A DNA stretch of 64,000 bases from Dechloromonas sp. ZY10 (GCF_041378895.1 NZ_CP144212.1:1845501-1909500), one strand, 5' to 3'. Numbered from the stretch's first letter, positions 18,210 through 31,236 are shown. Numbers and translations are program-made. The notes: generated by a model from the letters alone, not told the origin.

Positions 18210-20657
18210 TCAGGCCTGCTTTTGTTCGGGGGAGTCGTAGAGGGCTTGTTCGAGCTCGTGCACGGCCTGGGTGTATTGCTCAACGCTGCCGAAGATGCCA
18301 CGGCGGATCTGGGTTTTGCTGCCGAATTGGTCAAAGGGCGGCAATTCCAGCACCTTGGCGTCTTCAATGTCTTGCACACCGTGGTCGGCGAACTTGTCTA
18401 GCAGGGCTTCAAGGACCGCGCGGGCCTGCTCGCCGTATTTACCGAAGACGTCGCGCTTCTTGACGTTGTTGGCCCGCTCGCGGCGGGTAAGGGGTTTCTG
18501 GTCGAAAGCAACATGAGCCACCAGGTCAAAAACATCCAGCTCGTTACCGTTTGCTACCGCCTGCTGCAATATTTCCAGCGGCACACCACGCTCGGTCAAC
18601 TCTGTCAGCACGGCCTGCTTGCGTTCGGCGCTGTTCCAGCGGCGCAGGAAGTCGGTCAGGGAGCCGAATTCTGCTTGCAGCGCCTTTTTGATGTCGTCCT
18701 TGAGCAGAACGCGGTAGTCCTCGGTGATGAGCTTGCCGTCGGTATCGAGGTATTGCGAACGCTCCACGGCCAGGCGGACGTTGACGTCGTCGACCACATA
18801 TTTGACACGACCGGGGCCACCACCGCCTCCACCCATGTCGCTGCCTTCATCATCATCTCCCGGTGCGCCGGGGTCATACGGTGGCGCTTCGGGCTCGGCA
18901 ACCCCCGGCGGGTTCGGGTCTTCTGGTGGATCAGTGTCAGGGGGGACGACAGGTTCGCCAGGCTTGGGGTCGTAAATCACGACAGGCTCACCGTCAAAGT
19001 CCGGGTCGGCGAACAGGCGTGTGGCCCCTTTGAAGTCCATGATGGTGAAGTAAAGCTTGTGGTAGTCCTCACGCAGGCGCGTGCCACGGCCAATGATCTG
19101 CTTGAACTCGGTCATCGAGTTGATGTTCTGGTCGAGCACGATGAGCTTGCAGGTCTTGGCATCGACCCCGGTGGTCAGCAGTTTGGAAGTGGTGGCGATG
19201 ACGGGATAAGACTCGTCGTTGTCGATGAAGTAGGAGAGCTGGTTCTTGCCTTCGTTGTCGTCGCCGGTGATGCGCATCACGTAGCGGCGGTTGCTGGCGG
19301 CGGCGGGAATCAGCTTGACCAGCTCTTGTCGCATGCGTTCGGCGTGATCCTGGTCATCGCAAAACACAATGGTCTTGGCCATCGGGTCAGTGGCCTTGAG
19401 GTATTCCCAGACCTTGCTGGCGACAAGCCGGGTGCGTTTTTCCAGCACCAGCGTGCGGTCGAAATCCTTGGTGTTGTACTGGCGTTGCTCCACCACTTGG
19501 CCATGTTTGTCGAGCTTGCCTTTTTCGGGGGTGTAACCCACGGCATCGACATCGGTGGCGATACGGATGACCTTGTAGGGGGCAAGGAAGCCGTCTTCGA
19601 TGCCCTGCTTGAGCGAGTAGGTATAGACCGGGTCACCAAAGTAGGTGCTGTTGCTGATTTCTTTGGTTTCCTTGGGCGTGGCGGTCAGGCCCAGGTGGGT
19701 TGCACGGTGGAAGTAGTCGAGCACTTCGCGCCAGGCTGAATCGTCTGCGGCACTGCCCCGATGGCATTCATCGACCACAACCAGGTCAAAGAAGTCTGCC
19801 GGGAATTGCTTGTAGATCTGCTTCCATTCTTCCTTGCCGGTAACCGCCTGATACAGGGCAAGGTAAATTTCGAAATTCTTTTTGACCTGGCGATTGGTGA
19901 CTTTGTGCATGACCTCGCCAAAGGGAGCGAAGTCTTGCTGCATGGTTTGATCGACAAGGATGTTGCGGTCAGCCAGAAACAGGATGCGTTTTTTGGCCTT
20001 GGCCTTCCACATGCGCCAGATGATCTGGAAGGCGGTGTAGGTTTTGCCGGTGCCGGTGGCCATGACCAGCAGCACGCGCGGCTGAGCTTTGGCAATGGCT
20101 TCCACCGCACGGTTGATAGCTACGCGCTGGTAGTAGCGCGGCTCGCGACCGCTGCCGTCGGTGTAGAACGGCTGCTCGATCAGTTTGACCGCTTCAGGTG
20201 CCTCCAGCCCTTTCCACTGCTGGTAGATCGGCCAGAGATCATCCAGTGCAGGAAACTCGCTGAGCGGGAGTTCGCGTTCGGCAGGTTGTGTGATGCCAGT
20301 ACGGTCATGGAGCAGGAAACCATCGCCGTTGCTACTGATGGCAAAGGGGGCATCCAGCATTTCGGCATAGGCCAAGGCCTGCTGCATGCCATGGCCGACC
20401 GAAAAGCGCGCCTGTTTGGCCTCGACAACTGCAATCGGGACATTGGGCCGGGCGTACAAAACGAAGTCGGCACGCTTCGGGCCGCCTTTGGCATCGGGAT
20501 TCTTGATACGTGCGGCAAGCTTGCCCCGCACCATGACGCGACCATCGGTGAGATTCACTTCTTCCCGGAACTGATGCTGCTGCCAGCCGGCCTGCATCAT
20601 GGCGGGCGTGATGAACTTGGTGCAGATGTCGCGCTCACTGAGCTGGTATTTGTCCAT
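18210..20657 (-). CDS. hsdR: type I restriction enzyme HsdR
   Basis: HsdR translocates and cuts unmethylated DNA. The 815-aa protein has an N-terminal nuclease with D64 and E79-x-K81 (ADFVLY...VVEAKQ), Walker A ATGTGKT at about 200-206, DECH at 296-299 and later helicase motifs (TTGVDAKTCKLIVLD, IGRGTRLRED). A Gly/Pro/Asp-rich linker (about 565-610, with GGGGGGPG) precedes the C-terminal EcoEI_R-like domain. It leads the operon, followed by hsdM. A purine-rich site (AGTAGGGGG) precedes the ATG. All catalytic motifs are present. Confidence 0.95.
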   Translation of the reverse strand: MDKYQLSERDICTKFITPAMMQAGWQQHQFREEVNLTDGRVMVRGKLAARIKNPDAKGGPKRADFVLYARPNVPIAVVEAKQARFSVGHGMQQALAYAEMLDAPFAISSNGDGFLLHDRTGITQPAERELPLSEFPALDDLWPIYQQWKGLEAPEAVKLIEQPFYTDGSGREPRYYQRVAINRAVEAIAKAQPRVLLVMATGTGKTYTAFQIIWRMWKAKAKKRILFLADRNILVDQTMQQDFAPFGEVMHKVTNRQVKKNFEIYLALYQAVTGKEEWKQIYKQFPADFFDLVVVDECHRGSAADDSAWREVLDYFHRATHLGLTATPKETKEISNSTYFGDPVYTYSLKQGIEDGFLAPYKVIRIATDVDAVGYTPEKGKLDKHGQVVEQRQYNTKDFDRTLVLEKRTRLVASKVWEYLKATDPMAKTIVFCDDQDHAERMRQELVKLIPAAASNRRYVMRITGDDNEGKNQLSYFIDNDESYPVIATTSKLLTTGVDAKTCKLIVLDQNINSMTEFKQIIGRGTRLREDYHKLYFTIMDFKGATRLFADPDFDGEPVVIYDPKPGEPVVPPDTDPPEDPNPPGVAEPEAPPYDPGAPGDDDEGSDMGGGGGGPGRVKYVVDDVNVRLAVERSQYLDTDGKLITEDYRVLLKDDIKKALQAEFGSLTDFLRRWNSAERKQAVLTELTERGVPLEILQQAVANGNELDVFDLVAHVAFDQKPLTRRERANNVKKRDVFGKYGEQARAVLEALLDKFADHGVQDIEDAKVLELPPFDQFGSKTQIRRGIFGSVEQYTQAVHELEQALYDSPEQKQA

Positions 20658-21029
20658 GCAGCCCCCTACTTATGCTCTTTTTTCCTTGTAACCATCTACG
20701 AGTTCCCAGTCATCAACCTCAGACTCCCAGAATTTCCATGGCCGCACAATCCGGCATGCACACAAGCTTTTGCACTTCCCCTCCGGCAGATCGCGTCACG
20801 GGTAACTCCTAGGTGCCTGGCAACCTGATCTGCAGATACTCAAGAATCAGCAGCCAAAACAGCACTTCGACACAACGCACCAAAATCGCACAAAAACTTA
20901 TTGCAGAAAGCATGGAATTTATCAGCTTGCATGATTGCAAGCGAGCGACAGATGCCGAAGACATTGAAAATCCCATGCTCTGAGCCAAGCCACAAAAAAT
21001 CGGATAGCCGCCCTCGCCTTTTTGTCTCC
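20658..21029. other. gene-poor spacer between hsdR and the group II intron
   Basis: This is about 370 bp, richer in A/T than the neighbours. It must contain the promoter of the hsdR operon, but no confident -35/-10 pair stands out. A 63-codon frame on the minus strand starting next to the intron 3' end has no recognisable motif and is not called. Confidence 0.5.
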
Positions 21030-21657
21030 ATCGGGATAGGGGCGGCCAGATAACCTGACCGGCCCCTCCCACACCACCCGGCATGCGGGTCCGCACCGGG
21101 CGGTTGAAATGGTTGAGGTAGTACGCAGGCAAACCCTCCTGCACACTCCTGGTTTCGCTAATTCGAGTTCGGCAAGATTGGTTGTCTCGCTGCCAGACCA
21201 TTGAGGGCTTCACCCTCACCGGATGTATGGCGAGCTTCAGGTTAGTGAACATCTGAGACTCCCCGCTCTCGATAACTCGGTAGCTACACCTCCCATTCCT
21301 TCGGCCCTTCACCCCAAGATGGCAGCTACTATGGCCTCTGCTGACTTCTCGCTCCGTGTCACCACGTCGCCCTTTCAGGCACAAGGCGAGATCTCCCCAG
21401 GTAAGAACGCACTCCTTCTCTGCACAACCGCCGGATTTACGCCACTTCGCCTTGATCACAAGAGCTTCGCGGTCATTGGCCCGCTCGCCCTGCTCAGCAA
21501 CGCCTTCTATCCGGTTCTTGTTCATCAGCTCGCAGTTTATGCTCCACGCTTCCTTCCCACACTCGGTCGCCCTCATGCAGTTGCGCTTCACTTCGTTCGT
21601 CGTGATCAACTTACGGCGGGACTTGCACCCGCAGGAGTGCGCCCATGCTGAGCGCAC
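21030..21657 (-). mobile_element. ORF-less group IIC intron
   Basis: Read leftward, this 628-nt stretch begins GTGCGCTCAGCATGGGCGCA, the typical GUGYG start. It contains domain I landmarks (GCAAGTCCCGCC; TGCGTTCTTACCTGGGGAG; GAAGTCAGCAGAGGCCATAG) and ends with domain V at about 21072-21105 (AACCGCCCGG...CCGGGTGGT, catalytic triad CGC) and a domain VI hairpin closing at CCCGAT. The wording closely follows class C (IIC) introns. No maturase/reverse transcriptase ORF is present: domain IV is only a short linker. Its 5' end lies 5 bases after the T-run of the purL terminator, the classic IIC target. It could splice only if a maturase acts in trans. Confidence 0.85.
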
Positions 21658-21661
21658 CAAC

Positions 21662-21688
21662 AAAAAACAGCGCCCAAAAGCGCCGTTT
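21662..21688 (-). terminator. purL rho-independent terminator
   Basis: Read leftward: a 9-bp stem (AAACGGCGC / GCGCTGTTT, one G-U pair), a 6-base loop and six T residues, about 30 bp past the purL stop. It is also the insertion landmark for the adjacent group IIC intron. Confidence 0.8.
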
Positions 21689-21716
21689 TTGATTACTACC
21701 AGCCAACCTGCCCGGC

Positions 21717-25670
<3,954 letters not shown>

Positions 25671-25861
25671 GAGGAGAAATCAGGGGGTTTTCGCGAAAGG
25701 CGGGATTATAACCGAGCCCCGCCCCGCCCGCCGCGCAAACTGGCCGGAAAACCACGGCACGGCGACCACGCGCGCCCTGTTGCGACGCCACGGCACGCTG
25801 ACCGCGCGGCCAAGTTGTAGTAGCCTTGCCCCCTTTCCTGAATTCGACATCGGTCTCGCGC

Positions 25862-26626
25862 ATGACGCGTGGATTACAGCGCGCCACTTTCAATCGCGCC
25901 GACCTCGTTCGCATCCTTTCTGAAACCGTAAGCAATCCCATTGATTTCAAATACGATTTCGGCGAACGACTCGGGCAATGGCTGGATTTCACTGACGCTC
26001 TCAACCTTTCCTCGGTGCTCAACGGCAGAACCGGGGCGACGACTTGCGCCCTCGCCCACCCGGCCGCCACCGAGTTGCAAGCGCAACTGGCGCGAGCGCG
26101 CAAGCAATTGAGCAAGGCGATTACCCACGACGGCGTTTTCGGCAACGACAGCGGCCGCCACCGCTTTCCAACGCCCCTGCCCGAAGCCAGCGCCGAGAGC
26201 GCCGCCGACTTTTCGCCCTACCACCGCTATTACCTGGCACAGCAGCGGGAACTGGCGGCCACCCTCGGCGCCCTGCGCAACCAGGCACGCAAAGCACTGG
26301 CCAGCGGCAACGCCGGGCAGCAGCAACTGGCCGAACTCGACGCTGCCTTTGAAAAATCGCTGCAGGCCCGCGAACGCAACCTGCTCGCCAATATCCCGAT
26401 CCTGCTCGCCAAGCGTTTCGCGCAGCGCTACCAGGAACACCGCGCCCGCCTCGTCGATGGCAGCGACAACCCCGCCACCTGGAGCGCCGCCGGCAGCTGG
26501 CTGCACGCCTTCTGCCAGGACACCCGGGCGGTGCTATTGGCCGAACTCGACCTGCGCCTCAAACCCATCACCGGACTGATCGCCGCGCTCGGCCCCGGCG
26601 AAGCCAACCCGAACCCCGCACCATGA
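25862..26626 (+). CDS. DUF3348 family protein
   Basis: This encodes 254 aa, starting at the ATG of MTRGLQRATFNRADL, which is preferred over an ATG 36 bp upstream. The opening (FNRADLVRILSE...DFGERLGQWLDFTDALNLSSVL) matches DUF3348, a betaproteobacterial family always seen with DUF802 and OmpA partners. The rest is helical, Ala/Gln/Arg-rich and soluble. Its stop overlaps the next start in an ATGA, so the two are coupled. The function is unknown. By its place before the motor-like pair it may bind the motor tail or act as its cytosolic effector; this is inference. Confidence 0.85.
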   Translation: MTRGLQRATFNRADLVRILSETVSNPIDFKYDFGERLGQWLDFTDALNLSSVLNGRTGATTCALAHPAATELQAQLARARKQLSKAITHDGVFGNDSGRHRFPTPLPEASAESAADFSPYHRYYLAQQRELAATLGALRNQARKALASGNAGQQQLAELDAAFEKSLQARERNLLANIPILLAKRFAQRYQEHRARLVDGSDNPATWSAAGSWLHAFCQDTRAVLLAELDLRLKPITGLIAALGPGEANPNPAP

Positions 26627-29283
26627 ACCGCAACTACGCCCTTTCCGCTTTTGTTCTCGGCCTGCTGGCCGCACTCTGGGTCGCAGCCGGCTATCTCGGC
26701 GGCAGCCTGCTGGCGCTGGCGGTCACGCTGGTGATTCTCGCCGTCTATCTGGCCGGCGCCCTCGAAATGCGCCGCTTCCAGCGCCAGACCGAGGGTCTGG
26801 CGACGGCGCTGGAAAACATTCCGGACGATCTCGGCCACCTCGGCGAATGGCTGCAGCAGGTGCCGGCGGCACTGCGCAATACGGTCCGCCTGCGCATCGA
26901 GGGCGAGCGGGTGGCGCTACCTGGCCCGCACCTGGCGCCCTATCTGGTCGGCCTGCTGGTCCTGCTCGGCATGCTCGGCACCTTTCTCGGCATGGTGGTC
27001 ACGCTCAATGGCGCGGTCCTGGCGCTGGAAAGCACCACCGACCTGCAGACCATCCGCGCCGCGCTGGCGGCGCCGGTCAAGGGCCTGGGCGTCGCCTTCG
27101 GCACCTCGGTCGCCGGGGTCGCCACCTCGGCCATGCTCGGCCTGATTTCGGCGCTGTGCCGGCGCGACCGGCAGAAAGTCGGGCAACTGCTCGACAGCCG
27201 CATTGCCGGCGTCCTGCGCGACTTTTCGCTGACTCATCAGCGCCAGGAAACCTTCAAGGCGCTGCAGGCTCAGTCGCAATCGCTGCCGGAACTGGTCGGC
27301 AAGCTCGACACCCTGCTGGTGCAGATGAGCGAACAGCAGCGCCAGCTGGGCGAACGCCTGCTGAGCGGCCAGGAGCGCTTCCACGCCGAAGCAAAAACGC
27401 TGTACACCGAGCTCGCGCACTCGGTCGACCAATCGCTGAAAACCAGCCTCCGCGACAGCGCCAGCGTTGCCGCCGAAACCATCCAGCCGGTGGTCGCCGC
27501 GACCATGGGCCGGATTGCCGACGAAAACCAGCGCCTGCACGAGCGCCTGTTCGGCAGCGTGCACGGCCAGCTGGGCGAAGCCGCCGAGCGGTTTGCGCAA
27601 ACCGCCGGCGAACTCGGGCAGCAGTGGCAAGCCGCGCTGGCCCGGCAAGAGGCCGGCGCTGCCAGCCAGCAAGCCGCCAACCAGGCCAGCCTCGACGCCT
27701 ATAGCGAAAATCTGGAGCGGCGCGCCGGCACGCTGCTGGCCAGCCTGGCCGAACAGCAACAGCAATGGCAGCGCGATTCGGCGCAGGCGCAAGCCGAACT
27801 CCTGGCCGCCAGCCGCGAACAGCAGCAGGCGCTGGCCGAGCGCCTGGGCGAGCGGTTTGCGGCGCTGAGCGACGGCCTGGAACGGAGCGTCGAGCAGATC
27901 GTTGCCAGCTTCGCCGGGCGTAGCGCGGCATTGCTCGACTCAGTAGGCAGCGCCCACGCGGCGCTCGCCAGTACCGCCGCCGAACGCCAGCAGCAGCTGG
28001 CTGCCAGCCTCGACCGGCACCTCAGCGCACTGAGCAGCCACCTCGACACCACCGTCAGCCAGCTGGCAAACCACTGGCAAACGGCGCTGGCCGCGCAAAG
28101 CGAAGACCACACGCACAACCGCGAACAACTCGCGACCACGCTACTGGCTTTCAGCAGCCGCTTCGGCCAGCAGGCGGAAGCCCTGCTCGCAGCCGTCGCC
28201 AGCAGCCAGCGCGCGCTCAAGGATGAACTGCTCGCCCGCCACGGCGCGCTGATCGACAGCGGCCAGGCGCAGCAACTGGCACTCGGCGAACAGATCGCCG
28301 GCCAGTTAGCCGGCATCGGAGAGCACTTTGCCGCCACCGCCGCGCAGGTCAGCAACACCTGGAACAGCGCGCTGGAGCGGCACGTGGCGGCCAGCGACCG
28401 CCTCTGCGCCAGCCTTGACCAGACCCAGAGCGCGCTGGCGGCGAGTTTTGCCGAACGCTGCGCGGCGCTGCTCGGGGAACTGCAGAACCAGCAAGCCACC
28501 TGGCAGCAGGACTGGGCAGCCGGCGAAGCCAGCCGCCAACAGCAGATCAGCGCAGCCATCGGCCAGTTGGCGGGGCAACTCGCCGGCCAATGGGAAAGCC
28601 ATGGCGAAACCGCGCGGCAACAGCAACTGCAGCTGACGCAGACCCTGGACGCAACAGCGCAGCGACTGATCGCTGCGACGCAGGCGCAAAGCGAAACCAC
28701 CATCGGCGAAGTCACCCGACTGATGCAGACCGCCGCCGAAGCACCCAAGGCTGCCGCCGAGGTGATCGGCCAACTACGCCAGGAGTTGTCGGCGAGCATC
28801 GCCCGCGACAACAGCCTGCTCGCCGAGCGGACGCGGATCATGGAAACCCTGAGCAGCCTGCTCGACGCGATCAACCATGCCTCGACCGAACAACGCACCG
28901 CCATCGACGGGCTGGTCAGCGCCGCCGCCGGGCTGCTCGAACGCAGCGGCCAGCAATTCGCCGCACAGGTCGGCAGCGAAGCCGGCAAGCTGGTCGAGAT
29001 CGGCGCTGGCATCGCCGGCGGCGCGCTCGAAGTGGCCAGCCTGGGCGCTGCCTTCGACAGCGCGGTGAACCGCTTTGCCGAATCGAACGACAAGATGATG
29101 AGCACGCTACAGCGGATCGAAGGCGCGCTGGCCAAGTCGCTGACCCGCAGCGACGAGCAACTTGCCTACTACGTCGCGCAGGCCCGCGAAATCATCGACC
29201 TCAGCATCCTCTCGCAGAAGAAGATGGTCGATGACCTGCAACGCGTGGCCAGCGGCACCGCTGCGCTCAACGCCGAGGCCTGA
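26623..29283 (+). CDS. DUF802 protein: MotA/TolQ/ExbB-like channel with long cytoplasmic tail (ZorA-like)
   Basis: The 886-aa protein has two membrane segments at about 6-24 and 27-46. A second pair, at about 106-130 (LLVLLGMLGTFLGMVVTLNG) and 155-178 (GLGVAFGTSVAGVATSAMLGLISAL), has the glycine pattern of MotA/ExbB/TolQ proton channels. The remaining 700 residues are a soluble, Ala/Gln/Leu-rich coiled-coil tail with repeated HWQTALAAQ-like units (the DUF802 repeats). Four membrane helices plus a giant tail is the plan of ZorA of the Zorya defence motor. The partner stator protein is encoded 2 bp downstream. An ion-driven rotary motor is inferred; the function is not established. Confidence 0.8.
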   Translation: MNRNYALSAFVLGLLAALWVAAGYLGGSLLALAVTLVILAVYLAGALEMRRFQRQTEGLATALENIPDDLGHLGEWLQQVPAALRNTVRLRIEGERVALPGPHLAPYLVGLLVLLGMLGTFLGMVVTLNGAVLALESTTDLQTIRAALAAPVKGLGVAFGTSVAGVATSAMLGLISALCRRDRQKVGQLLDSRIAGVLRDFSLTHQRQETFKALQAQSQSLPELVGKLDTLLVQMSEQQRQLGERLLSGQERFHAEAKTLYTELAHSVDQSLKTSLRDSASVAAETIQPVVAATMGRIADENQRLHERLFGSVHGQLGEAAERFAQTAGELGQQWQAALARQEAGAASQQAANQASLDAYSENLERRAGTLLASLAEQQQQWQRDSAQAQAELLAASREQQQALAERLGERFAALSDGLERSVEQIVASFAGRSAALLDSVGSAHAALASTAAERQQQLAASLDRHLSALSSHLDTTVSQLANHWQTALAAQSEDHTHNREQLATTLLAFSSRFGQQAEALLAAVASSQRALKDELLARHGALIDSGQAQQLALGEQIAGQLAGIGEHFAATAAQVSNTWNSALERHVAASDRLCASLDQTQSALAASFAERCAALLGELQNQQATWQQDWAAGEASRQQQISAAIGQLAGQLAGQWESHGETARQQQLQLTQTLDATAQRLIAATQAQSETTIGEVTRLMQTAAEAPKAAAEVIGQLRQELSASIARDNSLLAERTRIMETLSSLLDAINHASTEQRTAIDGLVSAAAGLLERSGQQFAAQVGSEAGKLVEIGAGIAGGALEVASLGAAFDSAVNRFAESNDKMMSTLQRIEGALAKSLTRSDEQLAYYVAQAREIIDLSILSQKKMVDDLQRVASGTAALNAEA

Positions 29284-29285
29284 GC

Positions 29286-29942
29286 ATGCAGGGCATCGAT
29301 AGCGGCCACGAATCCGACGCACTGGAGGCGACGCCGGTCTGGGCGGTCTTCGGCGACCTGATGTCCGGCCTGCTCGGCGCCTTCGTGCTGATCCTGGTCG
29401 GCGTGCTCGGCGTGCAGCTGGAGCTGGTGAGCAGCCTGGAAGCCGAAATCGCCAAGCGCCAGCAGGAAGAACAACGTCGCCTGGCGCTGGAAAAGGCGCT
29501 GGCCGGGCCACTGGCCTCGGGCCGGGTGACCCTCGCCAACGGCAAGATCGGGATCAGCGGCAACGTGCTTTTCGCGCTCAATTCCGACCACCTGCAGCCG
29601 GAAGGCCGGCAGGTGCTGAAAGGCCTGGCTGCGCCAATTTCCGCCTACCTGGGCGCCAGCGGCCAGATGCTGATGGTCAGCGGCTTCACCGACGACATGC
29701 CGGTGCGCGGCAGCAACAGCAAATTTGCCGACAACTGGGAGCTCTCGGCCCAGCGCGCGCTGACCGTAACCCGCACGCTGATCGAGGAAGGCGTGCCGGC
29801 CGACGCGATCTTTGCCGCCGCCTTCGGTGCACAGCAGCCGGTCGCCGCCAACAGCGACGCCGAGGGGCGGGCCAAAAACCGCCGGGTCGAAATGGCGCCG
29901 GTACCCAAATCGAGCCCGAGCGAGAAGCCGAACCATGGCTGA
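29286..29942 (+). CDS. MotB/ZorB-like OmpA-domain stator protein
   Basis: This encodes 218 aa. One membrane helix (about 19-42, VWAVFGDLMSGLLGAFVLILVG) has an aspartate at D24 in its N-terminal part, like the proton-carrying Asp of MotB (ADMM) and ZorB. A coiled stalk (about 45-68) leads to an OmpA peptidoglycan-binding domain (about 80-205) with VLFALNSDHLQPEG, GFTDDMP and NWELSAQRALTV. It starts 2 bp after the DUF802 gene. With that partner it would make a MotA5B2-like unit anchored to the cell wall. The Asp is seen; its protonation role is by family analogy. Confidence 0.88.
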   Translation: MQGIDSGHESDALEATPVWAVFGDLMSGLLGAFVLILVGVLGVQLELVSSLEAEIAKRQQEEQRRLALEKALAGPLASGRVTLANGKIGISGNVLFALNSDHLQPEGRQVLKGLAAPISAYLGASGQMLMVSGFTDDMPVRGSNSKFADNWELSAQRALTVTRTLIEEGVPADAIFAAAFGAQQPVAANSDAEGRAKNRRVEMAPVPKSSPSEKPNHG

Positions 29943-30837
29943 ACCCCAGGCAGAATCACCGCCAGCACGGCCGGCCGGCTTGCCAGCCGAGTTAGCGACA
30001 AACTCGGTTGCAAGCTCAGCGACCGATTCAGCAGCCAACTCAGCAGACCATTCACCGGCTGCCCCGACCACTGAATCAGCCACCCAAGCCCTAGCCACAG
30101 CCTCGTTCGCCGCGCCCTCTCCGGCCCCCGGCGACAGCCCTGCCGAGGTCTTCGCCCAGGCCCCGACGGCAGCACCAGACAACCCGGCGGCCCGGCTGGC
30201 CCCGCTGCCTTATGCCCGCCGCCAGGCGCTGAGCCGTCTTGCCGAAGCCCAGCCAGGCATCGTTCAGGAACGACTGCAGGCCCGCCTGCAAGCGCTGACG
30301 GCGCAAATCGAGCAAATGCAAGCGGCCGCGACGGCGCCCCCTCCGGCCGCCAGCGCAACGGCCGTGGCCGAACCCGCCAGCCCGCTCGCCGAACTGCTGG
30401 CTTACATCGGCGAGCAGGCCTTGCCTGACCTCCCCTTTGCCGAGCAAAAATCCCGTATTTCCACGGTCGACCGTGGAAATAGCGAAAAAAGCAGCGCGCC
30501 GCTGCCCATCGGCCAAAGCACCGCCGCACCGGAACTCAAGGCGGTGGCCTATTTCCGCGACGCCTGGTCACGCCTCAGCACCGAACAGCAACTGACGCAA
30601 ACCCTGGCCCAGGCCCCGGAAAACGCCGGCCCGATGAACTCGCAGCATCTGGTGCTGCGCAGCCTGCAAGTGATGCGCGAGGTCGCCCCGGACTATCTGC
30701 AGGGCTTCATGTCCTACATCGACACCCTGATCTGGCTGGAGCAGGTCGACCCGACCCGCATCCCGGCCAAGGCCGCCGGCGAAAGCGACAAGAAACCGCG
30801 CAGCAGCAAGCGCCCGGCGAGCAAACGCCAGGCCTGA
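29935..30837 (+). CDS. DUF2894 family protein with in-frame palindrome insertion
   Basis: This encodes 300 aa from the ATG of MAEPQAESPP, overlapping the previous stop by 8 bp. The first 95 residues are a low-complexity Ala/Pro/Ser/Thr region. The conserved part begins around PLPYARRQALSRLAEAQPG and continues after a gap with YFRDAWSRLSTEQQLTQTLAQAPENAGPMNSQHLVLRSL (split here only for reading), typical of DUF2894. A Lys/Arg tail ends the protein. Between the two conserved parts, at about residues 173-183, a 24-bp palindrome encodes ISTVDRGN. The protein is soluble and its function unknown. It completes the four-gene set with the motor pair. Confidence 0.82.
   Translation: MAEPQAESPPARPAGLPAELATNSVASSATDSAANSADHSPAAPTTESATQALATASFAAPSPAPGDSPAEVFAQAPTAAPDNPAARLAPLPYARRQALSRLAEAQPGIVQERLQARLQALTAQIEQMQAAATAPPPAASATAVAEPASPLAELLAYIGEQALPDLPFAEQKSRISTVDRGNSEKSSAPLPIGQSTAAPELKAVAYFRDAWSRLSTEQQLTQTLAQAPENAGPMNSQHLVLRSLQVMREVAPDYLQGFMSYIDTLIWLEQVDPTRIPAKAAGESDKKPRSSKRPASKRQA
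30457..30480. repeat. SalI-centred palindromic element inside the DUF2894 gene
   Basis: A 24-bp perfect palindrome (ATTTCCACGG at the left arm, centre TCGA) sits in frame within the gene, flanked by GAGCAAAAAT on the left. It codes for STVDRG. Confidence 0.9.
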
Positions 30838-30951
30838 GCAGCCACCCGGAATTATGACAAACGACTGTTTTCCCCATCCGGTCAGTAAGTTATGGTCAAG
30901 ACACACTGTCTTTCCCCGGGGGAGCTATAGTTCCCCAACGGCCAACGCTAA

Positions 30952-31236
30952 TGTAGTAGCGTCAACCTGCCGGCCGGCTCGACCACGCTGACAGGCGGGG
31001 ATGGCGGCAGCAACGGCAGTGCCAGCGACACCCTGCCCGCCGATCTCGGCTTCATCCTGCACGGCGACAACAGCGTCGAATACCCGACCAGCGCAATCGA
31101 TTCCGCCTATGACTACAACACGCTGATGCTGCTTGGCGTATCCGGCACTCCGCTCAGAACCGCCAACCGGAACACCGGAAAACAGAAAATGCCCGTTGTC
31201 ACGGTCGACCGTGACAACGGGCATTTTTCCCTCTGA
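30952..31236 (+). pseudogene. orphan 3' coding fragment ending in the palindromic element
   Basis: A frame open from a stop at 30949-30951 to a TGA at 31234-31236 lacks any early start codon. It reads like a protein end: SVNLPAGSTTLTGGDGG, then ADLGFILHGDNSVEYPTSAIDSAYDYNTLMLLGVSG. The last 20 or so codons come from the palindromic element (VVTVDRDNGHFSL). I cannot name the parent protein. A remnant of a larger surface or secreted protein gene is the simplest reading; a chance open frame is possible. Confidence 0.35.
31186..31227. repeat. longest palindromic element copy (42 bp perfect)
   Basis: Arms of 21 bases match perfectly around a GGTCGACC centre. The outer arm reads AAAATGCCCGTTGTC. 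This shows the full form of the element: core CACGGTCGACCGTG (here TCACGG...CCGTGA) with outer GGGCAT/GGGCAA arms. Confidence 0.9.

Noticed and set aside
21223-21651. A 142-codon plus-strand frame within the group II intron
   Set aside because: It runs opposite the intron RNA. The minus strand carries structured intron landmarks, and the peptide has no family marks.
25862-30837. A canonical Zorya defence system
   Set aside because: Only the ZorA/ZorB-like pair is present. No ZorC, no ZorD helicase and no ZorE nuclease are found nearby, so the system is reported as Zorya-like in its motor only.
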